Assembly: GCA_033675265.1 (NCBI GenBank)
Contig: JAUJYZ010001489.1
Coordinates: 52,467 to 116,466 of the forward strand
DNA: 64,000 nt
Source: Actinostola sp. cb2023
Taxonomy: Eukaryota; Cnidaria; Anthozoa; Actiniaria; Actinostolidae
Direction: 5' to 3'
Position numbers and translations under genes: made by a program. Below are positions 34,926 to 46,333 of this stretch, one piece after another. The notes under the pieces were generated by a model. It was not told the origin of the DNA. It made no database searches and saw only the letters and a list, made by a program, of their open reading frames with translations. Within the stretch, counting starts at the first letter, position 1. Each line of letters opens with the position of its first letter.

Positions 34926-34975
34926 ATTTGTTTAAGAAAGTTTTCGACTGTTAAGTCATCATCAGTATCAAAATA
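34926..34975 (-). ncRNA. Hammerhead ribozyme-like core
   Basis: Read on the minus strand: CTGATGA, then a stem with GACT and AGTC around a TAAC loop, then GAAA (34942-34966). This is the exact CUGANGA...GAAA core with a pairing stem II. Flanking stems were not established. It lies just outside the ISL2EU right end. Penelope-like elements are a likely source. Confidence 0.45.
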
Positions 34976-37011
34976 ATGTGTCTACAGAAATCAATCAACA
35001 ACAACAATTTTCCAATATCAAAAACTTAACAAAGTTGAAATTGGTGCTCTTTGTAACACCAAAACTGTAACAGTTCCAAATATAACTTTTCTCATTAACC
35101 CCGTCCATAGCCCTGATGTTGGCAATTAATGGCAATGTTCATTTTCTTGCAAAAATCCCCAAAAGTGGAATTGGCTGTTGGTGATTGTTGAAAAACATGA
35201 CTCAGGGTCTGGCAATTCTCCAGCAGTAAATCGGACTTTGATGCCATTTTCTGAAAGGTGTGGACTACCACAAACGAACTGAACCAGCTCCTTTACTTTA
35301 GGCTGTCTTGTGATGGGACTGGCACAAGCATGGTGATCCTCTTCTATTGTACAAAAAGCAGTTGTGAAAAAGTCAGATGTACATGTAGTTTTGGTATACA
35401 TACCCAGTTGTAGCTAAGTATAACTTAATAAAGCCTAAATGATATTTCTCAGGCAATCAACAGCATAAATGTACAGAAGCTGCTGTATGCTATGTACATC
35501 ATCTACATGTAATTAGAGTGAGGGGTGAATTGTTTTGGTATGTACATTGTAAGTCAATTAACTTTGCCTAGCAAATAACAATACTTGCATAATAAGTACC
35601 TTTATCAAGTAACAGCACATACTGCTTGAACCATACTAAAACTTCAAGTTGTTGATGTGAAAGCAATTCTTCATCCTCAGATGTAATTGCTTGTAAAACA
35701 TCAGCTGATGTTGCTATTGTTTCTGTGCTGAGTGGGAAAACCGATGAGATACATTGCTCATTGATGTTCATGAGCCACAGGACCATGAGGGAATCCATGC
35801 CTCTCTTGAGATCTTCAATCTGATCTCGCCTAGACTTGAACACTTGATGATGTAGTACACACTGGATGGCCTTTTGTTTCGTTGTCATTGCTAAGGTTTC
35901 ATTTCCAAAACCAGAGTGGTATAAGAGCATGGACACATCATCTCTTGCACACAAGGACTGGAAAGTTGTCAGGGCACTTGCATTCTGCAACTAGAGAATA
36001 CATACGGTAGTATTGTATGTTATAATAAGTGGGTGTATAGAGTTATTAAAGATGTTTTGGAACATGTCTGTGGTAATATCATCACAGGCTAATTACATGT
36101 ACATGTAGGCAATTGGATGTGCACAACTACAATAAAGCTTTGTGGTAAACTTGAATGGTGACAATGTTCAGTTCGTGAGTTCAATCTGTCATCTGGTTTA
36201 ATAAAATAACAGTGATTTGGATGTACCTCAAGAAGTATTTCTTGTATACTGAAGTCTGGAATGTCTTCAATTGACAGATGGCAACTGGCAGTTGTGATAT
36301 CATCTGTGGCCATATATATAGATAGGCCAACAAGGCCAAAGCCACCATGAAGCACTGCCATGGCAATGAGCTGACCAGCATATTTATAGTACCCAATTTG
36401 GAAATACTCTTCACTAATGACTGGTAGTAAGTGGTCTTCCTGCCCCTCAAATAGGATGTATCCACCTGTTCCACTTTTTAATGAATTCATGACAATAGTG
36501 AAAAACTCTTTGGTGAGTCCTTCTGCATCTATTCCTTCTTCCCCAATGAAGGTTATGTCTGGTACCTTACGGACGTCAAGGTCTCCTCTCTTAAATTTTT
36601 TGAACAAGTCTCTGATGAATGTTTTTGAGTGCCTGTCCACATAGATCTCTTGTTTATGGGAGAAATCTAACACTTGCTGTTTGTGTAGCTGCAAAGCTGG
36701 TTGAGGATCAACCTTCATTACAGTGTCCACTGGATAGCCTGGTAAAAGATAGGGGTGTTTTTTAAATATTGGTAATCATGAATAAAATGTAAATGGAGCA
36801 AGTTGGTCAAAAATGGTTAAATTATCACTCGCCAAAATTAGTATTACATGTAGCTCAGAGCTTGTTGGTTTTGCAAGGAATTTTCAGAAAATCACTAAAT
36901 TAATTATGTAAATCCTCGAATAAGCGCCCGGGGCACTTATTTCAAATTTTGGTTAAGAGGAGAGTGCTTAAACCAGGGTGGTGCTTATTTGAGGGGGGTG
37001 TGCTTATTCGA

Positions 37012-37030
37012 GGGGGGGGGGGGGGGGGGT
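37012..37030. repeat. Poly-G tract
   Basis: A run of about 18 G following TTATTCGAG. It is within an intron of the HECT gene. Confidence 0.7.
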
Positions 37031-37410
37031 GCTTATTGTTGATGAAGCTGTACTTGTTGATGAAGTCTGGAAGTTTGAAGCTGAACTTGCAGATGGAGTC
37101 AGAAAATTTGAAGTAGTTATATGAAATGGACTCTCCTGCATGAGATCTTCATCATTGTGTGAGGAATCTAAGAAGATAGATTTGCAACAGAAATTAATAA
37201 TCTACATTGTACAAACCAAACACAATACTGCAGTAGCCTTTAATCCAAATAATAAATTAATATACTAGTAATAATATTAATATTACTAGTATATTAATTT
37301 GTTGTACACCAAATCTTAGAATGATTTTACAAATAAGCTGTGGAACAAAAACTCAGTGTAATGGAAATAGTGTTTACTAACATAATAGAGTGGGTTTATC
37401 CCTGGTTTAA

Positions 37411-38095
37411 GGTACCAGGGGACCTTCGTGACCACTGTTCACTGAAACCCGCGTAGCACGCTAACCACTCTTCCAACATGTACAAAAGTATACATTTTCT
37501 TAAAGCTGAATAAATGCAGATTCTAAATATGCTGGAGATTATTTCCTATTTTGTAAATATTTTTTGTTATTGCACATTTTAGAAAATTCGACCAGCCTTG
37601 TTCAAAGAGAATTGTGCACGCGGGAATTCAATTTTTTAACGGAAAGTGCCATTGTAATGAGCACACTTTGTTCTAAAAAACTGTGTCTCCGATTTCCGAT
37701 AAATGCTTTTGTTGAGGAGATATTTGCTATCAAAGTTCAATAATGTGTTTTTAAGCGATTTACATATAAATCATCAAATAACTTTTAAACGAGGCAACAT
37801 ATCAAAAATCGGAGACACGGTTTCTTAGAACAAAGTGTGCTCATTACAATGGCACTTTTCGTTTAGAAATGGATTGAATTCCCGCGTGCACAATTCTCTT
37901 TGAACAAAGCCGGTCGAATTTTCTAAAATGTGCAATAACAAAAACATATTTACCAAATAGGAAATAATCTCCAGCAAATTTAGAATCTGCATTTATTCAG
38001 CTTTAAGAAAATGCATACTTTTATACATGTTGGACGAGTGGTTAGCGCGCTACGCGGCTTTCAGTGAACAGTGGTCACGAAGGTCCCCTGGTACC
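37411..38095. mobile_element. TTAA palindromic MITE related to the Mutator-like element
   Basis: 685 bp, almost wholly two arms of about 300 bp starting GGTACCAGGGGACCTTCG. TTAA flanks lie at 37407-37410 and 38096-38099. Termini and subterminal blocks resemble 14065 onward. It sits in a HECT intron. Confidence 0.85.
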
Positions 38096-38101
38096 TTAAT
38101 A

Positions 38102-38252
38102 GAGTGATTTTACTTCGGCCGTGAAAGAAAAATGAGTGACTAACTAGTGACTAATAGTCCATACAGAACAAAAGAAAACAATGGAATTAGAGTCTACTAG
38201 TCACTATTAGTTTGCCAACTTTTTCATGGGTTAAGTAAATTCTAAACCACTC
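38102..38252. mobile_element. MITE, GAGTG...CACTC with TA flanks
   Basis: The ends TAGAGTGATTTTAC and ...CCACTCTA enclose an imperfect palindrome with ACTAGTGACTAATAG. It belongs to the GAGTG family and lies 6 bp from the TTAA MITE. Confidence 0.5.
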
Positions 38253-38408
38253 TAAACAAACAAAAACTATTAGTTAGTCTTACTACTACTACTACTACTA
38301 GTGTGTAATAGTCAAATGAAAACAAAAGAACACAATGGAATTAGGGTGTACGAATCTAATGTGTATTAGACTATTGTCTATTTAACAGGTTTAATGAAAA
38401 CCACAATA

Positions 38409-38547
38409 GAGTGCAATTTAGAAAAGCTTGAAAACTAAATAACTAATTAGTACTAAATAGCACTAATGAAACAATAGAAAACAATTGACATAGCACTATT
38501 TAGTACTATTTAGTAATAGTACTATTTAACGCTTTTCTAAATTGCAT
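38409..38547. mobile_element. MITE, GAGTGCAATTTAG termini
   Basis: The ends TAGAGTGCAATTTAGAAAAG and CTTTTCTAAATTGCATTCTA are inverted repeats. The interior has TAGTACTAAATAGCAC blocks as in the 8064 copy. Confidence 0.65.
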
Positions 38548-40906
38548 TCTAATACGTCAAATGTTATTGACAAAAACACACTCATCAGAGGTGAGGGCCC
38601 TTAAACCGACAAATAACAATAACAAATGTCAGATGTGTACAGTAAGTCTGATCTATTGCTTAATACATAAAATCAAACAAAATTATCATTATCATCATCA
38701 TTATTATTATTACACTTGATAAAAGCAACCTGAAAGTTAATACTTGGATCAGAAGAGATATTGCATTTTTCTAATGCCAGTTATGAAGTTAGATTTAACA
38801 ATTTATTACCTTTATCTTGGACATTGTTGGACTTAAGTAGTATTTCCACTGCTTCGTGTATAGTGCTAGAATGTGCAATGGCCTGTTCTATGGCATTGGA
38901 GTGCATCCGTGGAAACATGTTTTCCAGTTGCTGTCTTTGCTCCATTTTGCCATCACTATCAGTTACAGCTACTGTATAACAAGGTTAAATGATGTTATAT
39001 ATTTATTTATTCATTGATATTCATTTATTTATGTGATAATTCGCAAAGCATATGCATCACTGCAAATAATATTGTTTCAGACCATTAATATAGACTGAGT
39101 ATAAATCTGGACTGAGGTTAAAACAATCAGAGGCCGGGAGAATTTTGTTGAAGTTAGTTTATAATTTGTGGGAAGGGGTATATTTATATATATATCATGA
39201 AATAGCTGGCAGTACAAGAGCCTGGATTATATCCATACAACAAAACAAAAAAGGATTGCAATAATATTGCTTTTATATAATTAATAATTAAATAGTACAA
39301 ACCACTCAACCAGAATATTGTATTTTCTGGAATTACCCTCATGCTCATTATTGTTAATAATAATTTTTATTTTTTTACATAAAATTTTAAGGGGTCTACA
39401 ATTTACAAGCGATAAAAAGCTTCTGAGTAGACTCCTCATCTACAAAGAATATATAATTAAATAAGAAATGTAATATTGAATGATGATGAAATAAATTGAA
39501 TTGAATTGAACAAATTATTGATCGAGTTGTTTTAGTTGATAACTAAATACTTCTACGCTCTAAAATGTAGTAGACAGTCAGTAGAATACTTACTAAATGA
39601 CACTGTAGGGGCAAGGTTGGTTTGGGCAACATCAGACCTTGCATACTGCCTGATGTCACTTGTGTCTCCCAATTCATACTATTGGCATGAAAATATTTTT
39701 AGTACAATTTCTTAAGTATATTTCAGTAACATTGTCCCCCCCCTCCCCCTTATAATAGGGCCGATAGTGGCATAAATTAAGAAACTAGATTCCATTCAGC
39801 ATTGTAGACCATACTACATGTATGGGAAAACACTGAGTCATAAAGAGTTTTGTTTTTCATATTTCCACTATTGTACTGCAGTAATACTAAGTAAATACTC
39901 TTTGGAAAATTATGTATGGGAATTATGATCAATAAAATAAGCATGGCAATAGTCCCGACAGCCACACATTGAATAAAACTATTTTTGATTGCTTACCTGG
40001 TCATCGCTGGCATGATCAATATCTGACAAGGTCCTTACGTAGATAGGACTAGTGCCGGCCACATGCTTTAAAATTATACCATTCAGCTTCTGCCCATCTT
40101 GAAGTTTTATTGGGACAATGCTTGAACCAATACTTCGAACAAACTCAAACCTATATCATGAAACGATGAAGATCGATGAGCTTAATAAGTTTGATGTACG
40201 TTTATAAATCGACAATAAGCTTAATTGCGAGAATTTTTAAGCTTTTAAAAAACTTACTGACCCAACAGGTTCGGCACTGTTTACTGAGAGTACTGGCCTG
40301 AACAGCTCTTGTATTTGTGATTTTAAGGTAGCTTCATCCCAATCTTTGTAGACAGGTCAGGCATCGATGTACATGTTTTTTTCGACGAGGCATATTTTTA
40401 CTTTTCCTCGTGGAACGGAATCCCAATTTGGGGAAGGTAACAGACAGACATCTTTGTAGTACGGCAAGGCGGCCTCGTCGCGATCTGGATTACTACCACG
40501 AGGAATTGAATACGGTTGAAATCGACCACTTGTGTTTGACCGCGAGGCCTGAAACCGTCTTCTCCCCCTCCTGTTACTATAGAACGGCGGTAGCTGGATA
40601 CTGGTCGACGATTGATTGCCCACGAGGTATTTGAAATGACCTATTGAGCTCTTGTGCAATTGATCCTGTAGACTGGTTTGCTGCGTTGTCTGTCGTGGTA
40701 GTTGCAGAGCTAGAGGCAGCAGTTGCTGGCAAACTGTTCAGATTTGCAACGACCGCCCTGACTATTTCTTGTACATTATTACTATTTTGGGACATGATCG
40801 CGAAGTGAATCTAGTACACATGTACAAATTGTACGAAATGCCGACCAACCGGAAGTGTACGGTTCCCGCCTTCAGTTGTACGGTCACGTGTCCGGCCCGA
40901 GTGATC

Positions 40907-41227
40907 GACACATCCATTTCCGCTTCCTCTCGACTTCTAATTTTTAATCTCGACCACGACTTTTGTTTTTCTTGTTTTGGAATCATTTTTTTAATTTTCC
41001 AACATCTTTTTTTTTTATTCTGTGTATATTTTACATTTCTAAATTGCACTCTACTTTGATTTTTTTCGATCTCTGTTTCTAATTTTTGGATTATTATTAT
41101 TTTCTTTTTCGCTTGGTGTAACGTTTTTCAGAAGATCGACATCCATTTTTTTTAAACTCAGTATATATTTTTATTGTTTTCAATGAGAAATTCGGGATCG
41201 TATTTTTGTCCGCAACGGAACGCCATA
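40907..41227 (-). repeat. Right terminal inverted repeat of the 22 kb element
   Basis: Reverse copy of 19226-19544. The two arms differ by a few bases (for example GTTACGG against GTTGCGG near the tip), so the insertion is not brand new. Confidence 0.85.
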
Positions 41228-41539
41228 TCCGTCGACGATCGAAAGGCCAGGTTTTGTGTCTTCACCATCTCGAGCAGTGTTTTCGAGGCCAGTCTTACCG
41301 CTCGGGAATCTGTCCTCTTCACAAGTTAGTTTTTTAAGCTTCTTCGCACTTTGGCTGTTACCTGTTTGACCTTTTTTATGGACAGAAAACTCCTTCGGCC
41401 AATGTTGTTCTTGTTCGAAGTAAGAGCCCAAATCACTTTCAGCTAAGGTTTGTTTACGGCAGTTTGGAAACGCTTTCTTCGAAGACGAAGACGACGATCT
41501 TCTTCTTGAATATAGAGATTTTCGTTTTCTTGAAGACAT
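41228..41539 (-). pseudogene. Mutator-like transposase, N-terminal exon part
   Basis: ATG at 41539 starts a basic Ser/Arg-rich region (MSSRKRKSLYSRRRSSSSSS) of about 103 codons ending LSIVDG at the TCCGTC target duplication. Across the 22 kb insertion the frame continues at 19219 with GLLQTSLELAVSCKFCGD. So the ORF was open when the element landed. The region is probably a nuclear-targeting N-terminus. Confidence 0.7.
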
Positions 41540-42247
41540 GTATTTGCTTCAAAAGTGTATAGTTGTTAAATTATTCTGTAATTTATATATATAAAGGTAA
41601 TTGTTGAATCTTTCGCTGCGTGGTTGTTATGACTCTGGTCTATTCATGTACTGATCTAACTGATGCGTTTCCTGTAGCAAAATGGTCACGATTTCAGTTA
41701 TCTTCATTTTCTCTGCTTGATTCTTTAAAATTGGTAATTTTTTTTAAAGAAAGTCATAGAAAAAGGAAAGCTTCAAAATGTTTAATAATCAAATTTTGAA
41801 AATGTTTGCCAAAAAAACATATCCTGATACCTTAAAGTAGTTGCCATTGAAAAACAATTGTACCTAGACTCTTTCAAATAAAATTACCAAATAGTTCCCT
41901 CTATCTCATTAGCACTGTTGAATAAATGTCTGTAAGAATGATCCCCTATGGTCATATAGTGAGGTAATAGTGTAATGAAAATTTGAAAAGCTGGGGTTTT
42001 CGAAAGAACAAAAATGTTGTTTCTTGAGAGAGGCCTGGAACCAAGAGTGTTTCTATGGCAACAACATAAATCACTCAGGAATTATTAGATCCATGTTGTA
42101 AAATGGCTCTTCCCTGTTTAAATGCTTTCTAAACTATGTATCTAAACTACATTATATACACAGGGATTTAACGTTTTAGTCAAAAAGTGCTCAACTGTTG
42201 GAGCTGTTTATATACAAATTAATCAGAGTACTTATTGATTCACATGA

Positions 42248-42310
42248 TGTTTATTTCCACTACAACGCTGTTTCGTGCGGCCGGTATGGAAACACCGTCC
42301 GTACTCTTCA
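42248..42310 (-). ncRNA. Hammerhead-like relic
   Basis: On the minus strand CTGAAGAGTACGG is followed by a longer stem region and then CACGAAACAGCG, a stretched CUGANGA...GAAA arrangement. Probably a Penelope-like terminal relic. Confidence 0.25.
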
Positions 42311-42535
42311 GGTGGCAATGCGTGAATAATCCGACAAAGAATGTTACATAGATTGACAGAAAGGTCATGTTACGTGTGTTGTTATAGCGCGCACGCTAGA
42401 CAATAACGAAACGTATGAAATTAAGTGGAAAGTTATCAAGAAAGCTAAATCGTATTCTAACGCCGCTAAACGTTGTAATTTATGCTTAACTGAGAAATAT
42501 TATATCTTATGTAAACCTGACCTTTGCACACTTAA

Positions 42536-44701
42536 GGTGGCTCACCTTGATTACTCAGACGCACACTACCCCAACTTTGAACGGCTGATACTTCACTGTC
42601 TGAGCTCGGTCGGGTAAACTGCGTCACACATTTACTAGAGTTTGAATGAACTTTCCAAAAAAGTAGGTTTGATTGACATCGGCGTTAACATAGCAATGAT
42701 AGGCTGACGTCTTAGTTTTTGCATATCAGTAATTTTCTCGACATCTAGACCTAAACTTTGAAATCGACTAATGTCTCTTATATTCTAGATGGAGATCTTC
42801 AAGACTGCAAAGTTTGACAACATTCTATGAGAGCGTTTTTGAAATATATTGGATTGAATATTTTCCAGCAAAAATGTAAATATTCGCCTTACTTTCTGTT
42901 ATATCATCGATGCCAGTGTTTTCCTGACAGATCGAAACAATGTTTTCACCATATATCATTACTATGGCATAAAACTACTTGTCTTGAAAGTTTCATCAAG
43001 TTTGATGCACTAGATTTTAGTCGATGAAGCAAAAGTGATGTCATAAATATGCTCATTTTACTTACAGAAGTAACGTCTTTGTGACGGAAGCTTTTATTTC
43101 AAAGCTAGTGGATAGATATTTTAAAAAGTCTTTAGATCTGAAGTCTATCATGTCATGCTATATCTCTGTAAATTGCAAGCGCATTGAACCATTTTAAGGG
43201 TGCGAAATAAAACTAAAAGTATAAGGGACGTTTGCATTCATCTTCAAAAGTTTCATTGCCGTATTATTTGTTGACAGTTGGTTTATTTCCGGAATTTGTC
43301 TTTTGTCTATATTCTACATATTTCTGTGCTTTTAAATCAACAAACTTGCCATGCCTGCTTGCAACGCTTCGCCGCTGCCGGAGTGATCGTGAAAATGCTG
43401 ATCTTAGTACAATGGCATTGACATACTAGGCTGCGGTCACACAAGCTATCACGCTGTCATACCGATTTTTTGAAGAAGTAGTAGGATAGCGTTCGTTGTT
43501 GTTTTCACATTGACAATTTCTCAGATTTTTGACTGCAGTTACACAGTTCTTGGTCATTCTAGAAATGAATGATATTTTTGTTGCATTCACTTTTTTTTTC
43601 TATCTGAATGAGCACATCAAGGCGCACAAATTAAATTGCATTGAAGAAACGAAGCTTGCAGTACAATCTTATGGTTTTTGTGTTTGTTTTAATGAAATTG
43701 TTTTGTTTTTAACAACTTTATTGGACACAAACTTACTGTGGCAAAAAGAAAATACAATAGGTGAATACAAGTTTTTTTTCAAGCGTGTTACATCTGCGTG
43801 ACCGCAGCCTATCTGTCAATGCCATTGTACTAAGATCAGCATTTTCACGATCACTCCGGCAGCGGCGAAGCGTTGCAAGCAGGCATGGCAAGTTTGTTGA
43901 TTTAAAAGCACAGAAATATGTAGAATATAGACAAAAGACAAATTCCGGAAATAAACCAACTGTCAACAAATAATACGGCAATGAAACTTTTGAAGATGAA
44001 TGCAAACGTCCCTTATACTTTTAGTTTTATTTCGCACCCTTAAAATGGTTCAATGCGCTTGCAATTTACAGAGATATAGCATGACATGATAGACTTCAGA
44101 TCTAAAGACATTTTAAAATATCTATCCACTAGCTTTGAAATAAAAGCTTCCGTCACAAAGACGTTACTTCTGTAAGTAAAATGAGCATATTTATGACATC
44201 ACTTTTGCTTCATCGACTAAAATCTAGTGCATCAAACTTGATGAAACTTTCAAGACAAGTAGTTTTATGCCATAGTAATGATATATGGTGAAAACATTGT
44301 TTCGATCTGTCAGGAAAACACTGGCATCGATGATATAACAGAAAGTAAGGCGAATATTTACATTTTTGCTGGAAAATATTCAATCCAATATATTTCAAAA
44401 ACGCTCTCATAGAATGTTGTCAAACTTTGCAGTCTTGAAGATCTCCATCTAGAATATAAGAGACATTAGTCGATTTCAAAGTTTAGGTCTAGATGTCGAG
44501 AAAATTACTGATATGCAAAAACTAAGACGTCAGCCTATCATTGCTATGTTAACGCCGATGTCAATCAAACCTACTTTTTTGGAAAGTTCATTCAAACTCT
44601 AGTAAATGTGTGACGCAGTTTACCCGACCGAGCTCAGACAGTGAAGTATCAGCCGTTCAAAGTTGGGGTAGTGTGCGTCTGAGTAATCAAGGTGAGCCAC
44701 C
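42536..44701. mobile_element. TTAA palindromic element with arms of about 893 bp
   Basis: Left arm 42536-43428 and right arm 43810-44701 are near-identical reverse copies (start GGTGGCTCACCTTGATTAC; a 66-codon frame is identical in both). TTAA lies at 42532-42535 and 44702-44705. Without the inner element the palindrome would have almost no loop. No transposase motif is visible. Confidence 0.9.
43429..43809. mobile_element. TA-flanked MITE at the centre of the palindrome
   Basis: The ends GGCTGCGGTCAC and GTGACCGCAGCC enclose 381 bp, flanked by TA (43427-43428 and 43810-43811). It sits exactly where the two arms meet. Confidence 0.7.
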
Positions 44702-44705
44702 TTAA

Positions 44706-45859
44706 CAAGCGTAATGAACTCGCGAGCGGTTGTAGGCATCGTAACAAATATCTGCTGGAATTCGCATAACATCTATATATAGTACCTATCTACACAGGTA
44801 GCCCAAGCTGTGTATCAGTACATTATTATAAGAGAATGTATGTGGATAATGTTAATAAATTCAATAAGATAATAAAGTTAAAATGAAATCCTCTATAAAG
44901 CCCTATGTATCTTCTTCAATTATTCCTTTATTGCCTGTGAAGATTTGAAGCGATTTGGACGAGAATTGAGCGAGTTATAGCCATTTTAAAATCAGCCCTT
45001 CTCTGACCCGTATAATAATTGGGAAGGTTGGCAACTACGGCGATTCAAATTACCTAGTCGGCTCACTTCAGATGCAAATAAATCCTTCCATTTTCAATCT
45101 ATGAAAATTCCGACGCCAGAACGTAATTCTACGATAATTTTTATTTCTGTCTGCCTAATCTTACGGCTCCAATCCCCTTATTTACACGAAAAGTTTGCCT
45201 TCGTAAAGCGCCATTCACCTCCAAATTCTGGCGTGCAGAGGCTCGGATCGTTCAGGTGGACCACATTTCAAACATTCCAACGGTCGAACACAAAAGTGAC
45301 CCCCGACCGGGCCGTAGACAGAAGCAATTTGCTGTTGTTTTTGACAATTTACTGCTATCCGGAGTTGGGAGAGTTGGGATTGTGATGTCAAATTGCTTCT
45401 GTCTACGGCCAGGTCGGGGGTCACTTTTTCAGTTTGTGAATCGTGTTCAATTGACTTGATGAATATACTAACTACGTTTCAGCGAAATCGGCGGAACCAA
45501 GTGTATTTTAGTCATGAATTTGAATGCTGTTAGTAACCTGTTTATTTTGGTTCCGCCGATTTTGCTGAAACTTAGTTAGGATATTCACCAAGTGAATTGA
45601 ACACGATTCACAAACTTTTACGCAAAAATATCGGACACAGTTTTTTTTTGAGCGCGTTTAAGTAGCAGAGAACAAGGTCCATTGTAGCTCCGATATCACT
45701 AAAAGTATTTGCGGAAAGGGAAATAAAATCATGTTGTAATATTGCCAAATAATAGCTTCAACTTTCTCCAAGTCTGATACTCCATCACGCGAATATTAAA
45801 CAAGTTATGGCCGAAGTTTTATTTCAAACGAATGCGTCAGGAATTTCGACGGAGCCACC
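44706..45859. mobile_element. Complex repeat region ending GGAGCCACC before TTAA
   Basis: No gene. Two inverted repeats: 45296-45331 with 45389-45424 (GACAGAAGCAATTTG) and 45437-45500 with 45549-45612 (GTGAATCGTGTTCAATT). The right edge GGAGCCACC at 45851-45859, then TTAA, mirrors the GGTGGCTC terminus of the palindromic element, so this may be the right end of a related TTAA element. A left end was not found. Confidence 0.4.
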
Positions 45860-45863
45860 TTAA

Positions 45864-46210
45864 AGGAGAACTCCACTATTTTACGATCATGCAATGCGGC
45901 ATCTTGCTTTTAAATCTCGATTTATAAACCAAAGAAGTACGATAAGAAAGCGACTACAGCTATTTTTTTCGTATTTCGCGCTAATGCCCCATGCACCGAG
46001 CGCGCAGTGACGTCACGATAGATAACCGCTGACTGCTTGCAGATTCAGAAGAGTGTTCAAGATGGCGGCCTCCATGTCAGCGATTTATCGTTACTTCCAA
46101 GAATTATTTCTCGACTTTATTGCAAGGTAGGACAATGAAACTTTGCAAACAAGTTAAGTGTCACAATACCTATCATATATAAAAAGATCGTAAAATAGTG
46201 GAGTTCTCCT
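45864..46210. mobile_element. TTAA MITE with Kolobok-like AGGAGAACT terminus
   Basis: 347 bp with 25 bp perfect inverted repeats (AGGAGAACTCCACTATTTTA...). TTAA lies at 45860-45863 and 46211-46214. The first nine bases match the Kolobok at 5965. Inside, AAGATGGCGGCC starts a short open frame (MAASMSAIYRYFQELF) that ends at a GTAGGA donor-like site, so it may retain the 5' exon of a parent element. Confidence 0.82.
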
Positions 46211-46333
46211 TTAAGACATGAGCTTGTTCTCTTATATATGTAGGAGTGGCCCATGGTGGTACAGCTCTGTTAATTAATGATAGGGAAAAAACATGAGTCA
46301 CTTTAGCTGTACATATATGTACATGTTTAATTA

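Larger units (their letters stand above)
35126..40795 (-). pseudogene. CUE-HECT ubiquitin ligase gene of the 22 kb element
   Basis: Multi-exon. The first exon starts at 40795 (MSQNSNNVQEIVRAVV) and contains DVCLLPSPNWDSVPRGKV; then come an exon at 40150-39998 (GIILKHVAGTSPIYVRTLSDI), one near 39680-39599, a CUE-like exon near 38979-38808 (QLENMFPRMHSNAIEQAI), one near 37168-37050, and HECT exons 36738-36227 (ITFIGEEGIDAEGLTKEFF, YKYAGQLIAMAVLHGG), 35990-35600 and 35343-35126. The last holds LVQFVCGSPHL and DPESCFSTI, where the cysteine would be the ubiquitin-accepting residue. The order resembles the G2E3-like HECT proteins that are numerous in fish genomes. Damage: a frameshift near 40618 and an in-frame TGA near 40345. 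CUE domains bind ubiquitin. Its role for the transposon is unknown. Confidence 0.75.
19226..41227. mobile_element. 22.0 kb IS3EU-like DNA transposon with integrase and HECT genes
   Basis: The terminal inverted repeats (19226-19544 and 40907-41227) begin TATGGCGTTCCGTT. The flanks are a 6 bp direct repeat, TCCGTC, at 19220-19225 and 41228-41233. Keeping one copy of TCCGTC joins the two flanks of the Mutator-like gene in frame (IVDG to GLLQTS), which confirms the ends. The left end carries a plus-strand integrase gene and the right end a minus-strand CUE-HECT gene. The middle is inflated by IS630, ISL2EU, L2 and MITE insertions. From family knowledge, a 6 bp duplication and TAT...ATA ends with an IS3-like integrase suggest IS3EU. 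Element 49767-61942 has the same plan. Confidence 0.85.
14065..41831. mobile_element. Mutator-like-transposase (T2/Kolobok-type) element, split by a 22 kb insertion
   Basis: The left end GGTATCAGGATACG follows TTAA at 14061-14064. The right end mirrors it (GGTATCAGGATA) before TTAA at 41832-41835. Removing the 22 kb element at 19226-41227 leaves about 5.8 kb. This holds a minus-strand transposase gene with a Mutator-like transposase domain, plus a possible small plus-strand gene. The MITE at 37411-38095 has similar ends (GGTACCAGG) and similar subterminal sequence (GTATACATTTTCT, GCTGAATAAATG), which supports the boundary. TTAAGG ends recall T2 elements. Confidence 0.65.

Noticed and set aside
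42827..43027. 66-codon ORF repeated at 44210-44410 as a conserved gene
   Set aside because: The identity comes from the palindrome arms, not from selection on a protein.
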